Shown in pieces: positions 34,060 to 45,849 of a stretch of DNA of 64,000 nucleotides. Origin of the DNA: Siphonodentalium dalli (taxonomy: Eukaryota; Mollusca; Scaphopoda; Gadilida; Siphonodentaliidae). The DNA is taken from positions 209,788,151-209,852,150 of the forward strand of contig CP136065.1 in the NCBI GenBank assembly GCA_032622095.1. Direction: 5' to 3'. The position numbers were made by a program, and so were the translations under genes. Numbering within the stretch: position 1 is the stretch's first letter; each line of letters starts with the position of its first letter. The notes under the pieces are model-generated. The model did not search any database. It had not been told where the DNA came from and saw only the letters and a program-made list of their open reading frames with translations.

Positions 34060-35535
34060 AGAATTACACTATATAACTTTTGGTGAATATCGGTGACTAA
34101 AACATTCTTTTCAATGTTAGTGCCCTCCTCTCCCCATCCCTGACCCAAACGGTGGCGTCGTTAACCCACATGATTTGATTCCTCGTATCATTGGAGAAGA
34201 ACGGAAATTAGTGCTAAACATATTTGTATCTACTTTGGTGCCCCTCCCCTCTCCATTCATGACTTTTGACACATTTAATCCGCGTACATTAGACTCCTGA
34301 CACGAGGATGATTATTTATGAGTGGTTATCGGCGACTAAACATATTCTTATTACATTTTTTTGAGTGCCCCCATCTCTCATTCATACGGCACCAATTTGG
34401 CGTCTTTAGACCACACGATTATAGATTCCTCATATCGCGGAGAAGAATATGTATCAATTTGTGCCGCTCTCCCCATATGTGCACCCTGACTAGAACGGCG
34501 CCATATCATGGAGATGATTATGTACAAGTATGGTGGTAAAAGGTGACAAAAATAGTTCATAATTTTTGCTACCCGCCCTTTTCTGGTCATGACACCAACG
34601 GTGTCACTTTAGAAAATTCTAACCCACACCATTATCTTCCTCGTAAAAGGTTACCCCTATTAGACTCCCTTGGTGCTATCTAGATGGTCCTGCGTGAAGT
34701 TATATAGGACAGACAGACAAATACATTCGCAAATATAGGCACTCCTCCATGCCCCCATGACTTGAACACTGTTGGCATCTTTAAACCACACAATCAGACT
34801 CCTGATATTATGGAGATGATTATGTATAAGTTTGTGGTAATTTGCGACTAAATAAATTCTTATCACATTGAGTGACCCCCCCCCCCCCCCCCCCAATCTC
34901 CCACCCAAAAGGCACCATGTTGGCATCTTTAAATCACACGATGAGATTCCTCTCGCATCATGGAGAAGAATGTTTGACAATTTGGTGCAAATCGACACTA
35001 AATATATTTTGTTATTAATTTTGGTGCCCCTCTCCCCTTCAGTGCACCCCTGACTCGAATGACGCCACCCTTTGCAACTTTAAGTTGTACGATTAGACTC
35101 CTGATATCATGGAAATGATTATTTATAACATTGATGTTAATCAGCGACTAAACAAATTCTTATCAAATATAGTCAGCCATCGCTCATCCAAAACGGCGCC
35201 AATTTGGCATCTCTAAATCAAACGATTAAATTCATTGTATCATGGAGAAGAATGTGTATCAATTTGGTGGAAATAAGACCTAAAAAATATTGTTATCAAT
35301 GTTGGTGCCCCTATCCTCTTCCTTGCACCCTAACTCGAACGGTTCCATTGTTGGCATCTTTAAACCACACCATTAGATTCCTAATATCATGGAGAGGATT
35401 TCGTTATAAGTTTGGTGGAAATCGGCGAGCAAATTTGTTGCCTCCCCTCCCCCTTTTCTCCCATGACAACAACAGCGTCACTTACGAAAATTCTAACCGC
35501 ACCATTATCTTCCTCCTAAAACGTTACCCCCGTTA
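34060..35535 (+). repeat. Dispersed tandem repeat R3, second and third blocks
   Basis: Same half-units as at 28160. One block ends near 34710 with CACCATTATCTTCCTCGTAA and a GGTGCTATCTAGATGG phrase. The next runs 34725-35535 and is cut inside the same terminal phrase (CCATTATCTTCCTCCTAAAA, CGTTACCCCCGTT) where a MITE-2 fragment begins. Confidence 0.85.
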
Positions 35536-35867
35536 GGTCGCCTCGCATATATAAGAGAATGCATAGGCTTAACACATTAAAAATTATAAAATTGTTAAAG
35601 AATGTAAGAAAAGATGGTTAAAATAGTGTTAAAAAAAGATCTTTTTTAGGCCAATGCATTCTCTTATATATGCGAGGCGACCTATGGTCGACTCGCATAT
35701 ATAAGAGAATGCATTGGCACAGGGCATAACTGTAACTATCACAATGTGGTCAAGGAGCCGGTTCCAATGATATCCATATTTGTATGGTTCTATTGAGACA
35801 GACCGAAGATATTTTAGGCTGTTGAAGCTTTATTTGGCCGGTTTTGGCCGGTTTGTTGGGTAAAGGG
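35536..35867 (-). mobile_element. MITE-2 copy c (one end lost)
   Basis: It begins inside a hairpin (AGGTCGCCTCGCATATATAA), keeps the core and second hairpin, and ends TGTTGGGTAAAGGG with TTAA (35868-35871). The other TIR is missing, so repeat R3 and the MITE have been joined by deletion or recombination. Confidence 0.85.
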
Positions 35868-35885
35868 TTAAGGAGGTGGTAATAT

Positions 35886-36130
35886 TGCTTGTTTGGACTA
35901 TATATATTTGAGTACATATAAGCATGACTGGGGAGAAATGTTATTTGTATTACTTATACAAATACTTGGGAGTGAGTTGGGTATGGTGGGGTGGACAGTA
36001 TAGTAGACAATATGTAGCAAAATCGGGGTTGAGTTCGATTGGGGTACATGTATCACTTTATGCATGCATATTTGGGTTGTGTGGACTGTATATATTTGAG
36101 TACATATATACACGACTGGGGTGAATGGGT
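35886..36130 (+). repeat. About 187 bp tandem duplication
   Basis: ATATATTTGAGTACATATA and CGACTGGGGTGAA-like text recur at about 35900 and 36087. Confidence 0.75.
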
Positions 36131-37200
36131 ATGTTAGTGGATATTACATCTCTTAATAATCGGGAGTTAGTCTATAAATAAGCACACATAGTTAGGATGA
36201 GATTGAGAGACATTAGTAGTGTGGTCTGTCTTCAACGATATCCATAGGTTAAACGTCCATCTTGGTCGACTGGATGAGCTCCTATTCTATTGGCGATATT
36301 TCTTAGATATGGATGGGGTGGGGATGTAACGGAATTAATACTAGTAGATACATAATAATTATATAGATTTGGGTGGGTGTCGCACTGGGTCGACTATGTT
36401 TTATGGTTTATGCCAAATGGCAAAGGTGATGTCAAGGCCTAGTAATCTACAAACTGGGTGGACTGCACCACACCGACCCCACGGACTAGCAGGAAAAAAA
36501 CTAGTATGGAAGATCGACTGGTAACCGACGGCGAACCCTCGGCTATCTATAAGTCAACAAAGGATATAGAATAGTAAAATGACTGATAATTCTGTCGCTA
36601 TAAATATAATTTTTCACGTGATACGTGCATAAAACGGGTGTGTGTATATCATGATGGAAAAGGAACGTAGCTGTAAAGCATATTAAAGATATGGGGGTGG
36701 TTTAAGGTTCTGTTGCCCAATTTGTACAGATACAGGTTTCCCCGTCCATCATGATATAAGATTTGTGAGGCATGATCCAGGAGCGGTTTACAGAAATTTG
36801 GAAAAGATTTGGAACGTACATACCAAAGTAAAGTTGAATAGCCAAAATAGATAATTTTGAACTTTAACAAAGAGCTCTCACATTTTGGAAAGATAGAATT
36901 GACACCGGAAGCGTCATCAGTTGCTAGCGCTTGATTCATGACTTCCTAAACGGTTGCCATGTTTATCCTTTTCGGCACTTTTTTGGGTGTCGCACTGGGT
37001 CGACTATGTCGAGATACATTAGATGGGGGGGGGTGGGGTATGTTTTGTTTGATATATCGGCGAAGTAATTATGAAATTCGGATTCCATTTGGGCTTCCGG
37101 GAATGGCGCATTGTTCGTTATGAAATTGGTATATATATGGGGTGAGTTGATAATGGATCTAACTATTAGCTCATGATACACTAATATAGCGAGGGTTGGG
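36131..37200. other. No gene recognised; repeated 20 bp phrase
   Basis: GTCGCACTGGGTCGACTATG occurs at about 36380 and 36990 in otherwise different surroundings. The rest is GT-rich/AT-rich sequence without a supported frame. Confidence 0.4.
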
Positions 37201-37204
37201 TATG

Positions 37205-37700
37205 GCGTAAGGATTTTTATTAGACGGTTATTGGGGGAAATGCATCATGGAATATATATGGGTATATACATGTATATGGTTCATATATAAGTGGAAGCGT
37301 ATACAGAGGGAAGTCCGGATGTGGGGATATTATAGGCACATATATATACAATATTATGGCGAGGGTTGGGTTTGATTGGAAGACATGTATCTGCATGTAC
37401 GTGGCTTAATGGTGTGTCTTGGACTTGTATTGGGTGAAGAATGCATCAGGGAGTATATATGGGTATACGTCGGGTATGGTTTATATATTAGTGACAGCAT
37501 ACAGAGGGAAGTCGGGGGTATATACTAATAGGTACACATATACAATATTAAAGCGTTGGTTAGGTTTGATTGGAGGACATTTATCTGTTTAATGCGTAAG
37601 AGTGTGTATTGGACATATATTATAGGGGGTGCAACAGGGGATATATGGGTATACGTGAGGTATGGTTTATATATAAATGGAAGCGTACAGAGGGAGGTGG
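37205..37700 (+). repeat. About 190 bp tandem repeat, three copies
   Basis: GGTTGGGTTTGATTGGAAGA, ATATATGGGTATACGT, ATGGTTTATATAT and GCGTACAGAGGGA recur in order with spacing near 190 bp, first at about 37240, then 37450 and 37640. Confidence 0.8.
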
Positions 37701-38180
37701 GGAGGACAACACCGACGGCTGGGCCCAAACATGGTAATAGGCGTGTGGACCGAAAAACCATCGCATATCCCGAACGAAACTAGCAGCCAAACGCCCAACC
37801 GGGTCGACCGCATGGGCGTGCCCCCACTGGCGAGGTCTCCCAACAGTCACTGCGGGGTTGGTGGGATTGGTAACGATGGCCCTGTCAATATGGTATTGTC
37901 ACTGGCATTAATATGTACGGGGTATTCTGGACCCACCCTTTTCTAAAGTTTGTGTATAAAATCGGCGATATAACTATATGCAATTCGGATTCAGTTTGAG
38001 TATCCTGGAATGACGCATTGTAAGTGATGCAATTGGTATATGGTGGTGGGAGGTTTGGTAGTGGATCTCATTACGCGCGCCGCGTGTATACTGTCCTAGA
38101 TATTTTAGATAGCTATGGTTCGCTGGGCGTTTTATATATAGATAATGGGGTTTTCCGGTTATTTTGTAACGCATTAAGAG
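37701..38180. other. No gene recognised; GC-richer island
   Basis: 37700-37870 is distinctly GC-richer (GGGTCGACCGCATGGGCGTG) than its surroundings, with no frame that persuades. It could be a SINE body or a gene remnant. Confidence 0.35.
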
Positions 38181-38285
38181 TTGTACTGCGACCCCGATCC
38201 GGTAAAAGGTGTAGTTGGAATTTCAATTTCGTTTATTGTCGTTGATTTTGGTTTGTGATAAGCTATGCCAATCACAAATAGAAGA
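38180..38285 (+). repeat. Dispersed repeat, copy 1 of 2
   Basis: TTGTACTGCGACCCCGAT, GGTAAAAGGTGTAGTTG, ATTTCAATTTCGTTTATTGT and TTTGTGATAAGCTATGCCAA recur at 39715-39860, where TGTAGTGCGACCC is itself doubled. Confidence 0.85.
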
Positions 38286-38309
38286 AATGATAAATATAAT
38301 TTGTAAAAT

Positions 38310-38705
38310 GCGTATGTCAATTGATACGTGTTTTAAACAATGTAGTCCGATTTAGCCACTGGTTCGTTAATTTGGTGCTGATCGGTGTGACAGTTTGCAG
38401 TAGGTCCCATATTTGCGAAGTCCCCGAATTCGCGGAGGTCCCCTAAATGGTCGAAATATGTTGATTTTAATGAGGGAACGGTGCGTATATCTCAATTAAT
38501 ACGTATTTTAAAGAGGTTAGTCGGATAGAGCCGAGTCAGCCACGGTTCGTTAATTGGTGCTGATCGGTGTGACAATTTGCAGTATGTCCCTATTTGCGGA
38601 GGTTCCCGCATTCACGGATGTCCCCTAAAATGGTCGAAATATGTTGATTTTAATGAGGGAACGGGTGCCTACATTTCAATTGATGCGTATTTTAAACAAA
38701 TAACG
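38310..38705 (+). repeat. About 182 bp tandem repeat, two copies
   Basis: GGTGCTGATCGGTGTGACA, GGTCGAAATATGTTGATTTT and AATGAGGGAACGG recur at about 182 bp. Near 38410 there are internal short repeats of the GCGGAGGTCCC type. Confidence 0.85.
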
Positions 38706-38842
38706 ACACGATCATTATAAAAGTGGTTCTTTGCTATTTTTGTTTACAAATATATATGTATCGTCATTCGATATTTACTTGTGAGTCACTTGAACATATT
38801 ACTAACAAATTCTTGTCGTCGAACTCGTATTTAATATACTAT

Positions 38843-39085
38843 AGAAGAATGAGTCAATGTATATTTTGAATTGATCGATTGTTGGAGCCTCAACAGCGAA
38901 ATCTGGCAGAGAGTTCCAGCTATTTATTCTGTATGAAGAAATATTTTTCCTATGGCCTTAGTCATCTGTAGCTTTTTATTATGTCGACCTCTTGTTCTTC
39001 CTAATGGATGTCTTTCTAATAGGTCACAGGCATTGATATTGTAATGACCATTCAACAGTTTATATACCTCGACTAGATCTGTTCA
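38843..39085 (-). pseudogene. LINE reverse-transcriptase C-terminal end, decayed
   Basis: On the minus strand the frame reads DLVEVYKLLNGHYNI, then RTRGRHNKKLQ, then after a frameshift near 38935 SWNSLPDFAVEAPTIDQFK. The order DL-E-YK-LLNG, RTRG, WNSLP, FK is the conserved C-terminal tail of CR1/jockey-like non-LTR retrotransposon proteins. An in-frame stop and one frameshift make it inactive. The RT domain proper, expected at higher coordinates, is not recognisable, so this is a 5'-truncated copy as is usual for LINEs. Confidence 0.7.
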
Positions 39086-39089
39086 GACC

Positions 39090-39714
39090 ATGCTTATGTA
39101 GAGCGATTAGAAAGTGTCGATGTCCAAGTTCGTGAAAGGTCTATTGACTATGCCGATGATTTGAGAAGCTTTATTATTTTAGGATATTGTAGTTAGGCTT
39201 ATCTGGCCGTGTCAAATTGAGTTATAGCGAAGGGATATCTCGCAGGACAATACATTTCGGGTTTTCATGGGGTGTGTATTCGCTGGATGTCATAGTTGCA
39301 GTATGTAACTATTATGACCGCGTTAATTGCGGTCGGTGCTTAGGTATGAACAATAGCTGGGCCATGCACTCTTGAAGATTTTATGGCGGAAACACAATGC
39401 CTCCGATTTTTGATCCGCATTTAGAAGCTTTCTGGTGTGGTGAATGAGAAACATGCAGTAATAAGCCGTAGTTTTTTGTAATAATTTGAAGGATTAGTTG
39501 TTTTAACGGAATTCTGATCCGGTGCATTCATGTAACCAATATATTTTATATTATAATTTATATTTATGGCTAATAATATAATTTTGAGGGCGTTACCATT
39601 TCTGACTATGGTTTTCTTGTAATATACTAATGTACAAATTAATGTTTCGCCTGGGCGCTGCCATAGCGCTGGGGGTTCTATATATAGAATGTTAATTATT
39701 GGGACACATTCAAA
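39090..39714. other. No further gene seen
   Basis: May hold eroded LINE sequence upstream (on the minus strand) of the RT tail. GACCGCGTTAATTGCGGTC near 39316 is a short palindrome. Nothing firm. Confidence 0.35.
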
Positions 39715-39870
39715 GTTGTAGTGCGACCCCGAGTCGAGCTGTAGTGCGACCCTGAGGCCGAGCCTGGTAAAAGGTGTAGTTGAGCATTTCAATTTCGTTT
39801 ATTGTCGTTTACATTATGTCAATAATGTTGATTTTTGGTTTGTGATAAGCTATGCCAATTTTATAAATAA
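39715..39870 (+). repeat. Dispersed repeat, copy 2 of 2
   Basis: Partner of 38180-38285, with an insertion ACATTATGTCAATAATG between the CGTTTATTGTCGTT and GATTTTTGGTTTGTG parts. ATTTCTGACTATNGTTTTCT occurs both at 39598 and 39938, so further repeat structure overlaps. Confidence 0.8.
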
Positions 39871-40159
39871 CATAAATGAAAAAGATTCTATAATTACAAT
39901 CATTGGTATATGATATATGATCTTGAGCGCGTTACCATTTCTGACTATAGTTTTCTTGTTGGTATATGGGGTGTGAGGTTTGATAGTGGATCTCATAGTT
40001 CGCACAATTGTGAGTGCCTTGTCGCCCATCTGTATAAATGGCGTTAGGCATATCAGGTTTCGATTTATGCTTGGTTTGACCCGGAAATGAGGTATCAGTT
40101 TTCGATAGCATGCCATTGGGTACGTACTGTTTGCGAGCACGAGTTTGACAAGCCAAGTT

Positions 40160-42515
40160 GTAGCCTAATAATTATGCGAACTCCGTTATAAACTTGGGAG
40201 CAATTGGCCACTGGCGTTTGGACACCACTTATTGACAAATATTTTGATGAACGTTTTCACAAATATTGTGCATTTTGAGTGTTAATCGTTAGTTATACAC
40301 ATACTTTTTACGGGAATTTATTCAAAATTATATTATATTTACATACCTTACTCGTATTTAAATTTAAATTCCCTTATTCTGAAAACAACAGACATCATTA
40401 CGATATCATCATATCACGTTGTTGATGATAAAGTCAAATTTGATACGTTTTAGGGTGTAGTCTTTGTAACACAAATTGCACTGTCTATGCAGCAAGTGGG
40501 CCACCATTCTGAATGCTTTCGGAGAATGCAGTCCATTAGTAGTAGCATTGATATAAAAAGAGTGACATATACCATGAATTGTTAATTTTACACTGATAAT
40601 AACTGAGGGAAATACTTTTTTTTTGTCATTTCGGCATTTTATTTAGTCAACAACAATTTTTTTTTTCATTTCATTGTGCCAAATAGCACTATGATCCAGC
40701 TGATTTGGTCTAAAAAATACTGTGGTACAATTTGTCGTCATCCCAAACGCGGGAGCGAATATTTGGTTAAATCCGTGTTTTTGCGTAATTTAGGGCGTAT
40801 GGATAAGTTTGATAAAATAAATACAATATCTCATATCTATAGCTTTACAATGTTTATATCTACTCAACAAGTAATCATCGCTGATGTTTTTGGTATAACT
40901 TCAATACAACAGGACCTATATTGATTACATAACAACCGGGCTCAAAGGTTGGGACAATTTTTTTTAAACATTCTCTGCACCATTGCGACAATTTGAACAC
41001 AATTTTTTTCGAAAACTTACAGTCGTATAATTATACGTCGGGAAACTATATATTATATAGTACAGTACATGGTCGCTGGACAATAATTGGGTAAAATTAT
41101 ATTTGTTTAATGGGGAGGGGGTAGGAGTTATCCCCCGAATTTTCGCCATGTTTGGACGCTTTGCCAGCCTGGCAACAATTATTTTCTAATGCGGAAGATG
41201 ATGACCTTTAATTTGATATAAAGAAACCTTTGTTCGGACAAAGTGGAGCGAAATCGAAAACTAAAGCCATTGTGAAATTTGACCAACGGACTATCATGGC
41301 TATTTTCGCCATCTCGCGCCGATGTTTTGGTTCTTGGCGGCCAATTTTAGGTTCGTGTCGGCCTGTGAAACCAAATATCGTTCCTATTGATTACAATTTA
41401 CATGTTGGTTAGAAATCGGTTCTTACAAAGTTGGGATGTGACAGATGAGATCAGATCAGTGTCAGATGACGACCATATATCTGTAGGAATATATATCTGT
41501 CCGGCTTAACCAAATCGATAGTTGCCAGTGAATAAACATAAACTGGAAGTCCTGACGCATAATATATTGTCTGTGCTGCATGTCTGTATTGGTGTGACAT
41601 ATCGTGAGTTTTACGTGACGATATACGTGTATAGGTTACTGGCGCTGAAGGAGACATTCTCACATAAATAAGTGTTTAAGAGTATGTACATGTTTGGACA
41701 CTGTGCTGAAGGATATTCTCTACGCGGTATATAATCACGTGATCGGTGTACGGGTATAGGATACTCCCGGCTCATCTGCCAGCATATATTTGGACAGCAG
41801 GTTTGTCTTTTTCTTTATGCTCTTAAAGGCACGGGCGGCGTTAGTTGCAGAAATATTCATATTTGTTCAAATCGTCATCAACAGAAGGAATATTAAAATA
41901 TATATAAGTTTGTTCATATATGAGAAACATAATCAGCGCGTAAATAGTATACTGTCGCCAAGACGTACGATGATTTTCATAACACAGCGCTATTTTATTG
42001 GTTAATCACAAACAAATTATATAAACGCTCTTTATTATTTCCATATCAGGAAAACAGTAATAAATAACGCTTTGTGTTTACCATATCCGGATCCGGATCT
42101 AAGCCAGGTTCTGTAACGTTTTTTGCTTTTGTTTACATAACAAAGGATAAAAAACATTTGACAATAACATATTGTTTATGCCATATTTCTGATTGGTTTA
42201 AGAACAAGGTCTGTCTATATTTTACTATTATTTCTGTTTATGGCGGTTTTTGACGGAGGTGAATATTTTAACAGCAATACCCACCGCCAACGTCGCCCTT
42301 ATCTTTAATGCATATTTTGAAGGTCTCATTGATTCTATACTTATGAACATTGTGGTGATTTATCTCTGACAAACTGGTTATACATACTGCATAGTTACAA
42401 GTTCGCAAAAATCCAATTTTAATGTGGACAAAAAATGACTCGAACGATCATTTTGCTCACACGTGTTGGACTATTCGGGACTCGCCATCCGATATATGTG
42501 TACATTATACTGATG
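40160..42515. other. No gene confirmed
   Basis: AT-rich with short frames (for example 40676-40924 and 41230-41412) lacking recognisable motifs or splice context. TATATAATCACGTGAT at 41729 combines TATA and E-box words but leads to no clear exon. Confidence 0.35.
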
Positions 42516-42615
42516 CACTAAATTTTAACATGTTTATGTGAAATAAACGAACGGCTATCTTGAACTAGAATGTGTATGTTAGTAGTAAGGGCGGTCACTC
42601 TAGGACACCCCTTGC

Positions 42616-42652
42616 CCAACGGACACTCTGAGCCATGGCCCAGAGTGCCCGT
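42616..42652. repeat. GC-rich hairpin
   Basis: GGACACTCTGAGCCATGG and CCATGGCCCAGAGTGCCC overlap as an imperfect palindrome centred on CCATGG. Confidence 0.6.
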
Positions 42653-42699
42653 CGCGCAAGTGGGTGCACCACCCGGTAATACGCGATTATTATTAGTTG

Positions 42700-43032
42700 A
42701 TGAATGCATTGTCTCATGTTTAACGCGTTGTACTTCGATTATTAGCCTATCGCTAAAGTCCTCCATTATCGCGGCGACAAATGAGTGTGTCGTCCTCAAA
42801 TAGAACAAATACGGTCGGATAAACACCCTATTTGAGAGCGGTCCAATTATCTCGCTGGTTTGCAACAAAGCGAGAATTCGGCGAAGCATAAAATCACTGC
42901 TATGATCGCCTCGTGGTCAGCGATTCGGTCGCTTGCGGTGTGAACATAAAAATCGCGCGCTTTGAACTGCTACGGACGTCATAAAACGGCCGTTATAATC
43001 GCTCGCTCGCGCCCGGTGTGGAACGACCCTAA
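42700..43032 (-). mobile_element. Possible end of a PIF/Harbinger-like transposon with start of its ORF
   Basis: On the minus strand the stretch starts TTAGGGTCGTTCCACACCGG. It continues GCGCGAGCGAGCG and an AACATTCACACC-like segment, the GGGNCGTTCACAC style seen at Harbinger ends. About 140 bp on, an ATG at 42889 opens a frame beginning MLRRILALLQ with arginines and leucines, then FIRPYLFYLR and MEDFSDRLI. The frame loses this character near 42700. No catalytic domain is in the window. This is a family resemblance from memory, so the call is tentative. Confidence 0.35.
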
Positions 43033-43080
43033 AATTGTGATTTTCTGTAAATAATACTACCGAAAAACCTGCCGATATTC

Positions 43081-44021
43081 ATGTACAGGGGAGGAGAATT
43101 GGAAATAGTTAAAGAATTCAAATATCTTGGGGTTAATTCCTTTTATAATGGGAGATATTGCAATGCATTGAAATAAATTCATAACACAGCAATGAAAGCC
43201 ATGTATGGCCTGCTCAATAAAGTGCGTAAACTCCACCTTACAGTGAATTTGATGCTGAAATTCTTCGATAGTATGGTAACTCCAATAGCTCTTTATTGTA
43301 GTGAAGTTTGCTGCTTCGAAAAATGTGATATTATAGAGAAATTGCATATGAAATTTTGTAAAATCCTTTTGCGCATGAAATCTAGCACACCTAATTATAT
43401 AGTATACGGAGAGCTTGGTAGACATACACAGATAATTGATATAAAATGCAGGGTGTTGTCATACTGGTCAAAATTAAACTCCTCCGACGGATCTGAATTA
43501 GCAAAGAATATTTATCTTGTAATGAAGGAGGTCCATAACAATGATAGCACATATTCTGGAAAACTTAAATGGTTTGAGTTTATAAAATGACCCTGAGTGA
43601 GATCGGTTTGATGTCCCGATGGGATACTCAAACTGGACTCACGGGGACGGAGATCAGGAATATTAAATCTCGTCTGATTGAAGAACACTGGATTAAAATG
43701 TTTCGTGACCTGAAGGAATCTAAATCATCAAGGGGAACTTTTTATAGTAATATAAACGTCATTCCAGTATTAGTCGTTACCTTATTTATCTACCACAACA
43801 TCTCATACCAGCATTGGTGAAATTTAGGACAGCAAACCATAGACTGCCAAACGAGCTTTCAAGATGGCAAAACACGAGAGATGTGCGGTTCGGGAACATA
43901 TTCTTTTTATCTGCGATAATTTGGTCACACTCAGGAGAAAATACATTCCTGACTATTACGGGTTAGACCCTTCACTAGAAAAGTGTTATGGCCTCCTTGC
44001 GATTGAAAATATATCAATACT
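43081..44021 (+). pseudogene. LINE (non-LTR retrotransposon) protein, C-terminal third, decayed
   Basis: In order: EFKYLGVNSFYNGRY (end of the RT domain), AMKAMYGLLNKVRKL, LKFFDSMVTPIALYCSEV, IIEKLHMKFCKILL and SSTPNYIVYGELGR. After a stop and frameshifts come IEEHWIKMF, KFRTANHRLPNELSRW and, in another phase, ERCAVREHILFICDNL with RRKYIPDYY. The F-RT-NHRLP-E--RW followed by R-C---C and a later C is the usual zinc-binding C-terminus of such proteins. Known defects are an in-frame TAA near 43172, TGA at 43588 and a shift around 43820-43870. It is broken at 44021 by an inserted repeat and resumes as 3' UTR at 44638. Confidence 0.8.
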
Positions 44022-44637
44022 AGCAGGTGACCCGACTTCGTCCGGGCTTTGACCTTGAATTGACCATTTTGAAGGTCAAGGTCAGGTTGGAGTCACGATT
44101 TGACCCGTTCAAAATACTCCCCGGACAAAATTACCGTAGGTATCAAATTTCGTCGAAATCCGTCCAGCAGTTTTCCCGGCCATAGCTAACAGACAAACAA
44201 ATAGACAGAAGTCCCAAAATATATATTAGATCATTTGTGGGTTCCCGTTTCAATGTGAAGGTCACCTCGGGCGGAAAAACTGACCCGATGACAATCTCCC
44301 CCATTCCCAGGAACCCCTAAGTGCGAACACAGAATCACACAACACGCTCATGTCTGTACAGAGACACAACATGCTCATGTCTGGACACATACACGCTCTT
44401 TATCAACGACACTGCGTATACGAACGCTCTTTAACTATCACGCGATTAACCCATGACCTACCCTTTACGGTGGCGGGGGATTGGAGAATAAGTGCTCTGA
44501 CGTTCTCAGAAGCGGTGCATGACATTCCATCTGGCATTTTTCCCTTAGATAGAAAGTTTGGGCTCAATCCGTCCGACAGTTTTCCCGACCATAGCTAACA
44601 GACAGACAGACAAACAGAAGTCCCAAAATATATATTA
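44022..44637 (+). mobile_element. RTE-like tail sequence nested in the LINE
   Basis: It starts TAGCAGGTGACCCGACTTCG and contains TTCGTCGAAATCCGTCCAGC, GTTTTCCCGGCCATAGCTAA, CAGACAAACA and AGAAGTCCCAAAATATATAT. The same end phrase recurs at 44568-44637, so two tails lie in tandem. The 'AAATCCGTCCAGCAGTTTTC ... ACAGACAAACA' arrangement is characteristic of RTE/SINE tails in invertebrates. The bases on each side belong to the LINE. Confidence 0.65.
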
Positions 44638-44957
44638 GAATTGAAGAACGTTAGCATTTATATGAAACATGTTTTTAAAGAATACAACTAAGATAGTACA
44701 CTGATCTATAGAGTTATTCATGTGAATTTATATACACATATTTCTGTATACATATATATATGCTCGTGTGTAAATATATGTATACAGTATACATATGATA
44801 TATTTATATAAGTATTACATACAATTTATTATTTATGAACATGAACTTCTAATGACAAATATATTCATACCAATGTACATAGTGTATATATGTTATTATG
44901 CATGTTCCACATTAATTTGTGGCTTTTCGCATTAAACTCATTCATTCATTCATAGAG
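44638..44957 (+). mobile_element. LINE 3' UTR with tetranucleotide tail
   Basis: AT-rich UTR continuing the element interrupted at 44022, ending GCATTAAACTCATTCATTCA then TTCATAG. (ATTC)n tails are typical of CR1/L2-type LINE 3' ends. Confidence 0.6.
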
Positions 44958-45149
44958 ACAAAATACATGCACGCAATCATTCTCTCAATCCAGGGCGTGG
45001 ATACAGATTTGTTTCTGTAACGAACTTTGTATGCATTACGCTAAATCCCTTAATCAACATCAACTTGTTGGAAATATTCTCTTTGCCATACTTATGTTGA
45101 GAAAGCTATTGTGAACTAGATTTGTCAGAAGTTAGACGACCGACACATG

Positions 45150-45849
45150 TGTCACGTTGTGACAGCCATTTTTATGTATTTCCTCTTCCAAATATAGGCG
45201 GTTGTGCCATTGCTCTGACCAGCGAGGGGACAGAACTCTATAGTGGTCTGATCAGCGATGGAACATAACTCTATAGTGATTTCATCAACAAGGGACAAAA
45301 CACTGCCTTGCAGTTTGTCATCGGCGTTGTTAATACCGTAACCACGGATACACCTATAATGAATGTTCACATTGATTCTGTTTCCATGCTTGGCGACACA
45401 TATTCCCAAGACGGAACCGTCCTCCAGAATGTCCTTGTATTTCTATTGTCAGTTTATATTTTCGCCCACTGTTTACGAACATGCCGTATAATATATGTTG
45501 GTCTGTACTCATCAATTTGTTCGATAAAAATGTCGACAATGTCTCGATATTGCCGTATAAAATGAATCACTATACGACACCTTTGAACTGTCAAATCCTT
45601 CTGGAAGCGACAGCCCTAACTTGTTTCTACTACCTACGAAATCTCTGAAATATCCCATGTAGACCCACATGAAATATATCTCGACGCTATAGTTAAGAAT
45701 CGTCCGCTCCAAGGAATCAAATTTAGCATGCATCGCGCACAATATTCCGGAACTACAGTGTTTGGAAGATGTTGTGGGTAATTAGGTTGTTTGAAAACCT
45801 TATCTATTTTATCCCTCAAACCAAAGGACCATAGCGAAGTTCGATTAAC
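45150..45849 (-). pseudogene. Possible decayed coding remnant, family unknown
   Basis: Minus-strand frames succeed each other with protein-like text: LRDKIDKVFKQPNYPQHLPN, IPWSGRFLTIASRYISCGST, RNKLGLSLPEGFDSSK and IHYRCIRGYGINNADDKL. They lie in different phases. Together with the next entry they may be one broken gene running from 46232 down to 45150. I recognise no family. Confidence 0.25.

Noticed and set aside
39421-39792. 123-residue minus-strand frame
   Set aside because: It overlaps a dispersed repeat (39715-39870) and shows no recognisable domain.
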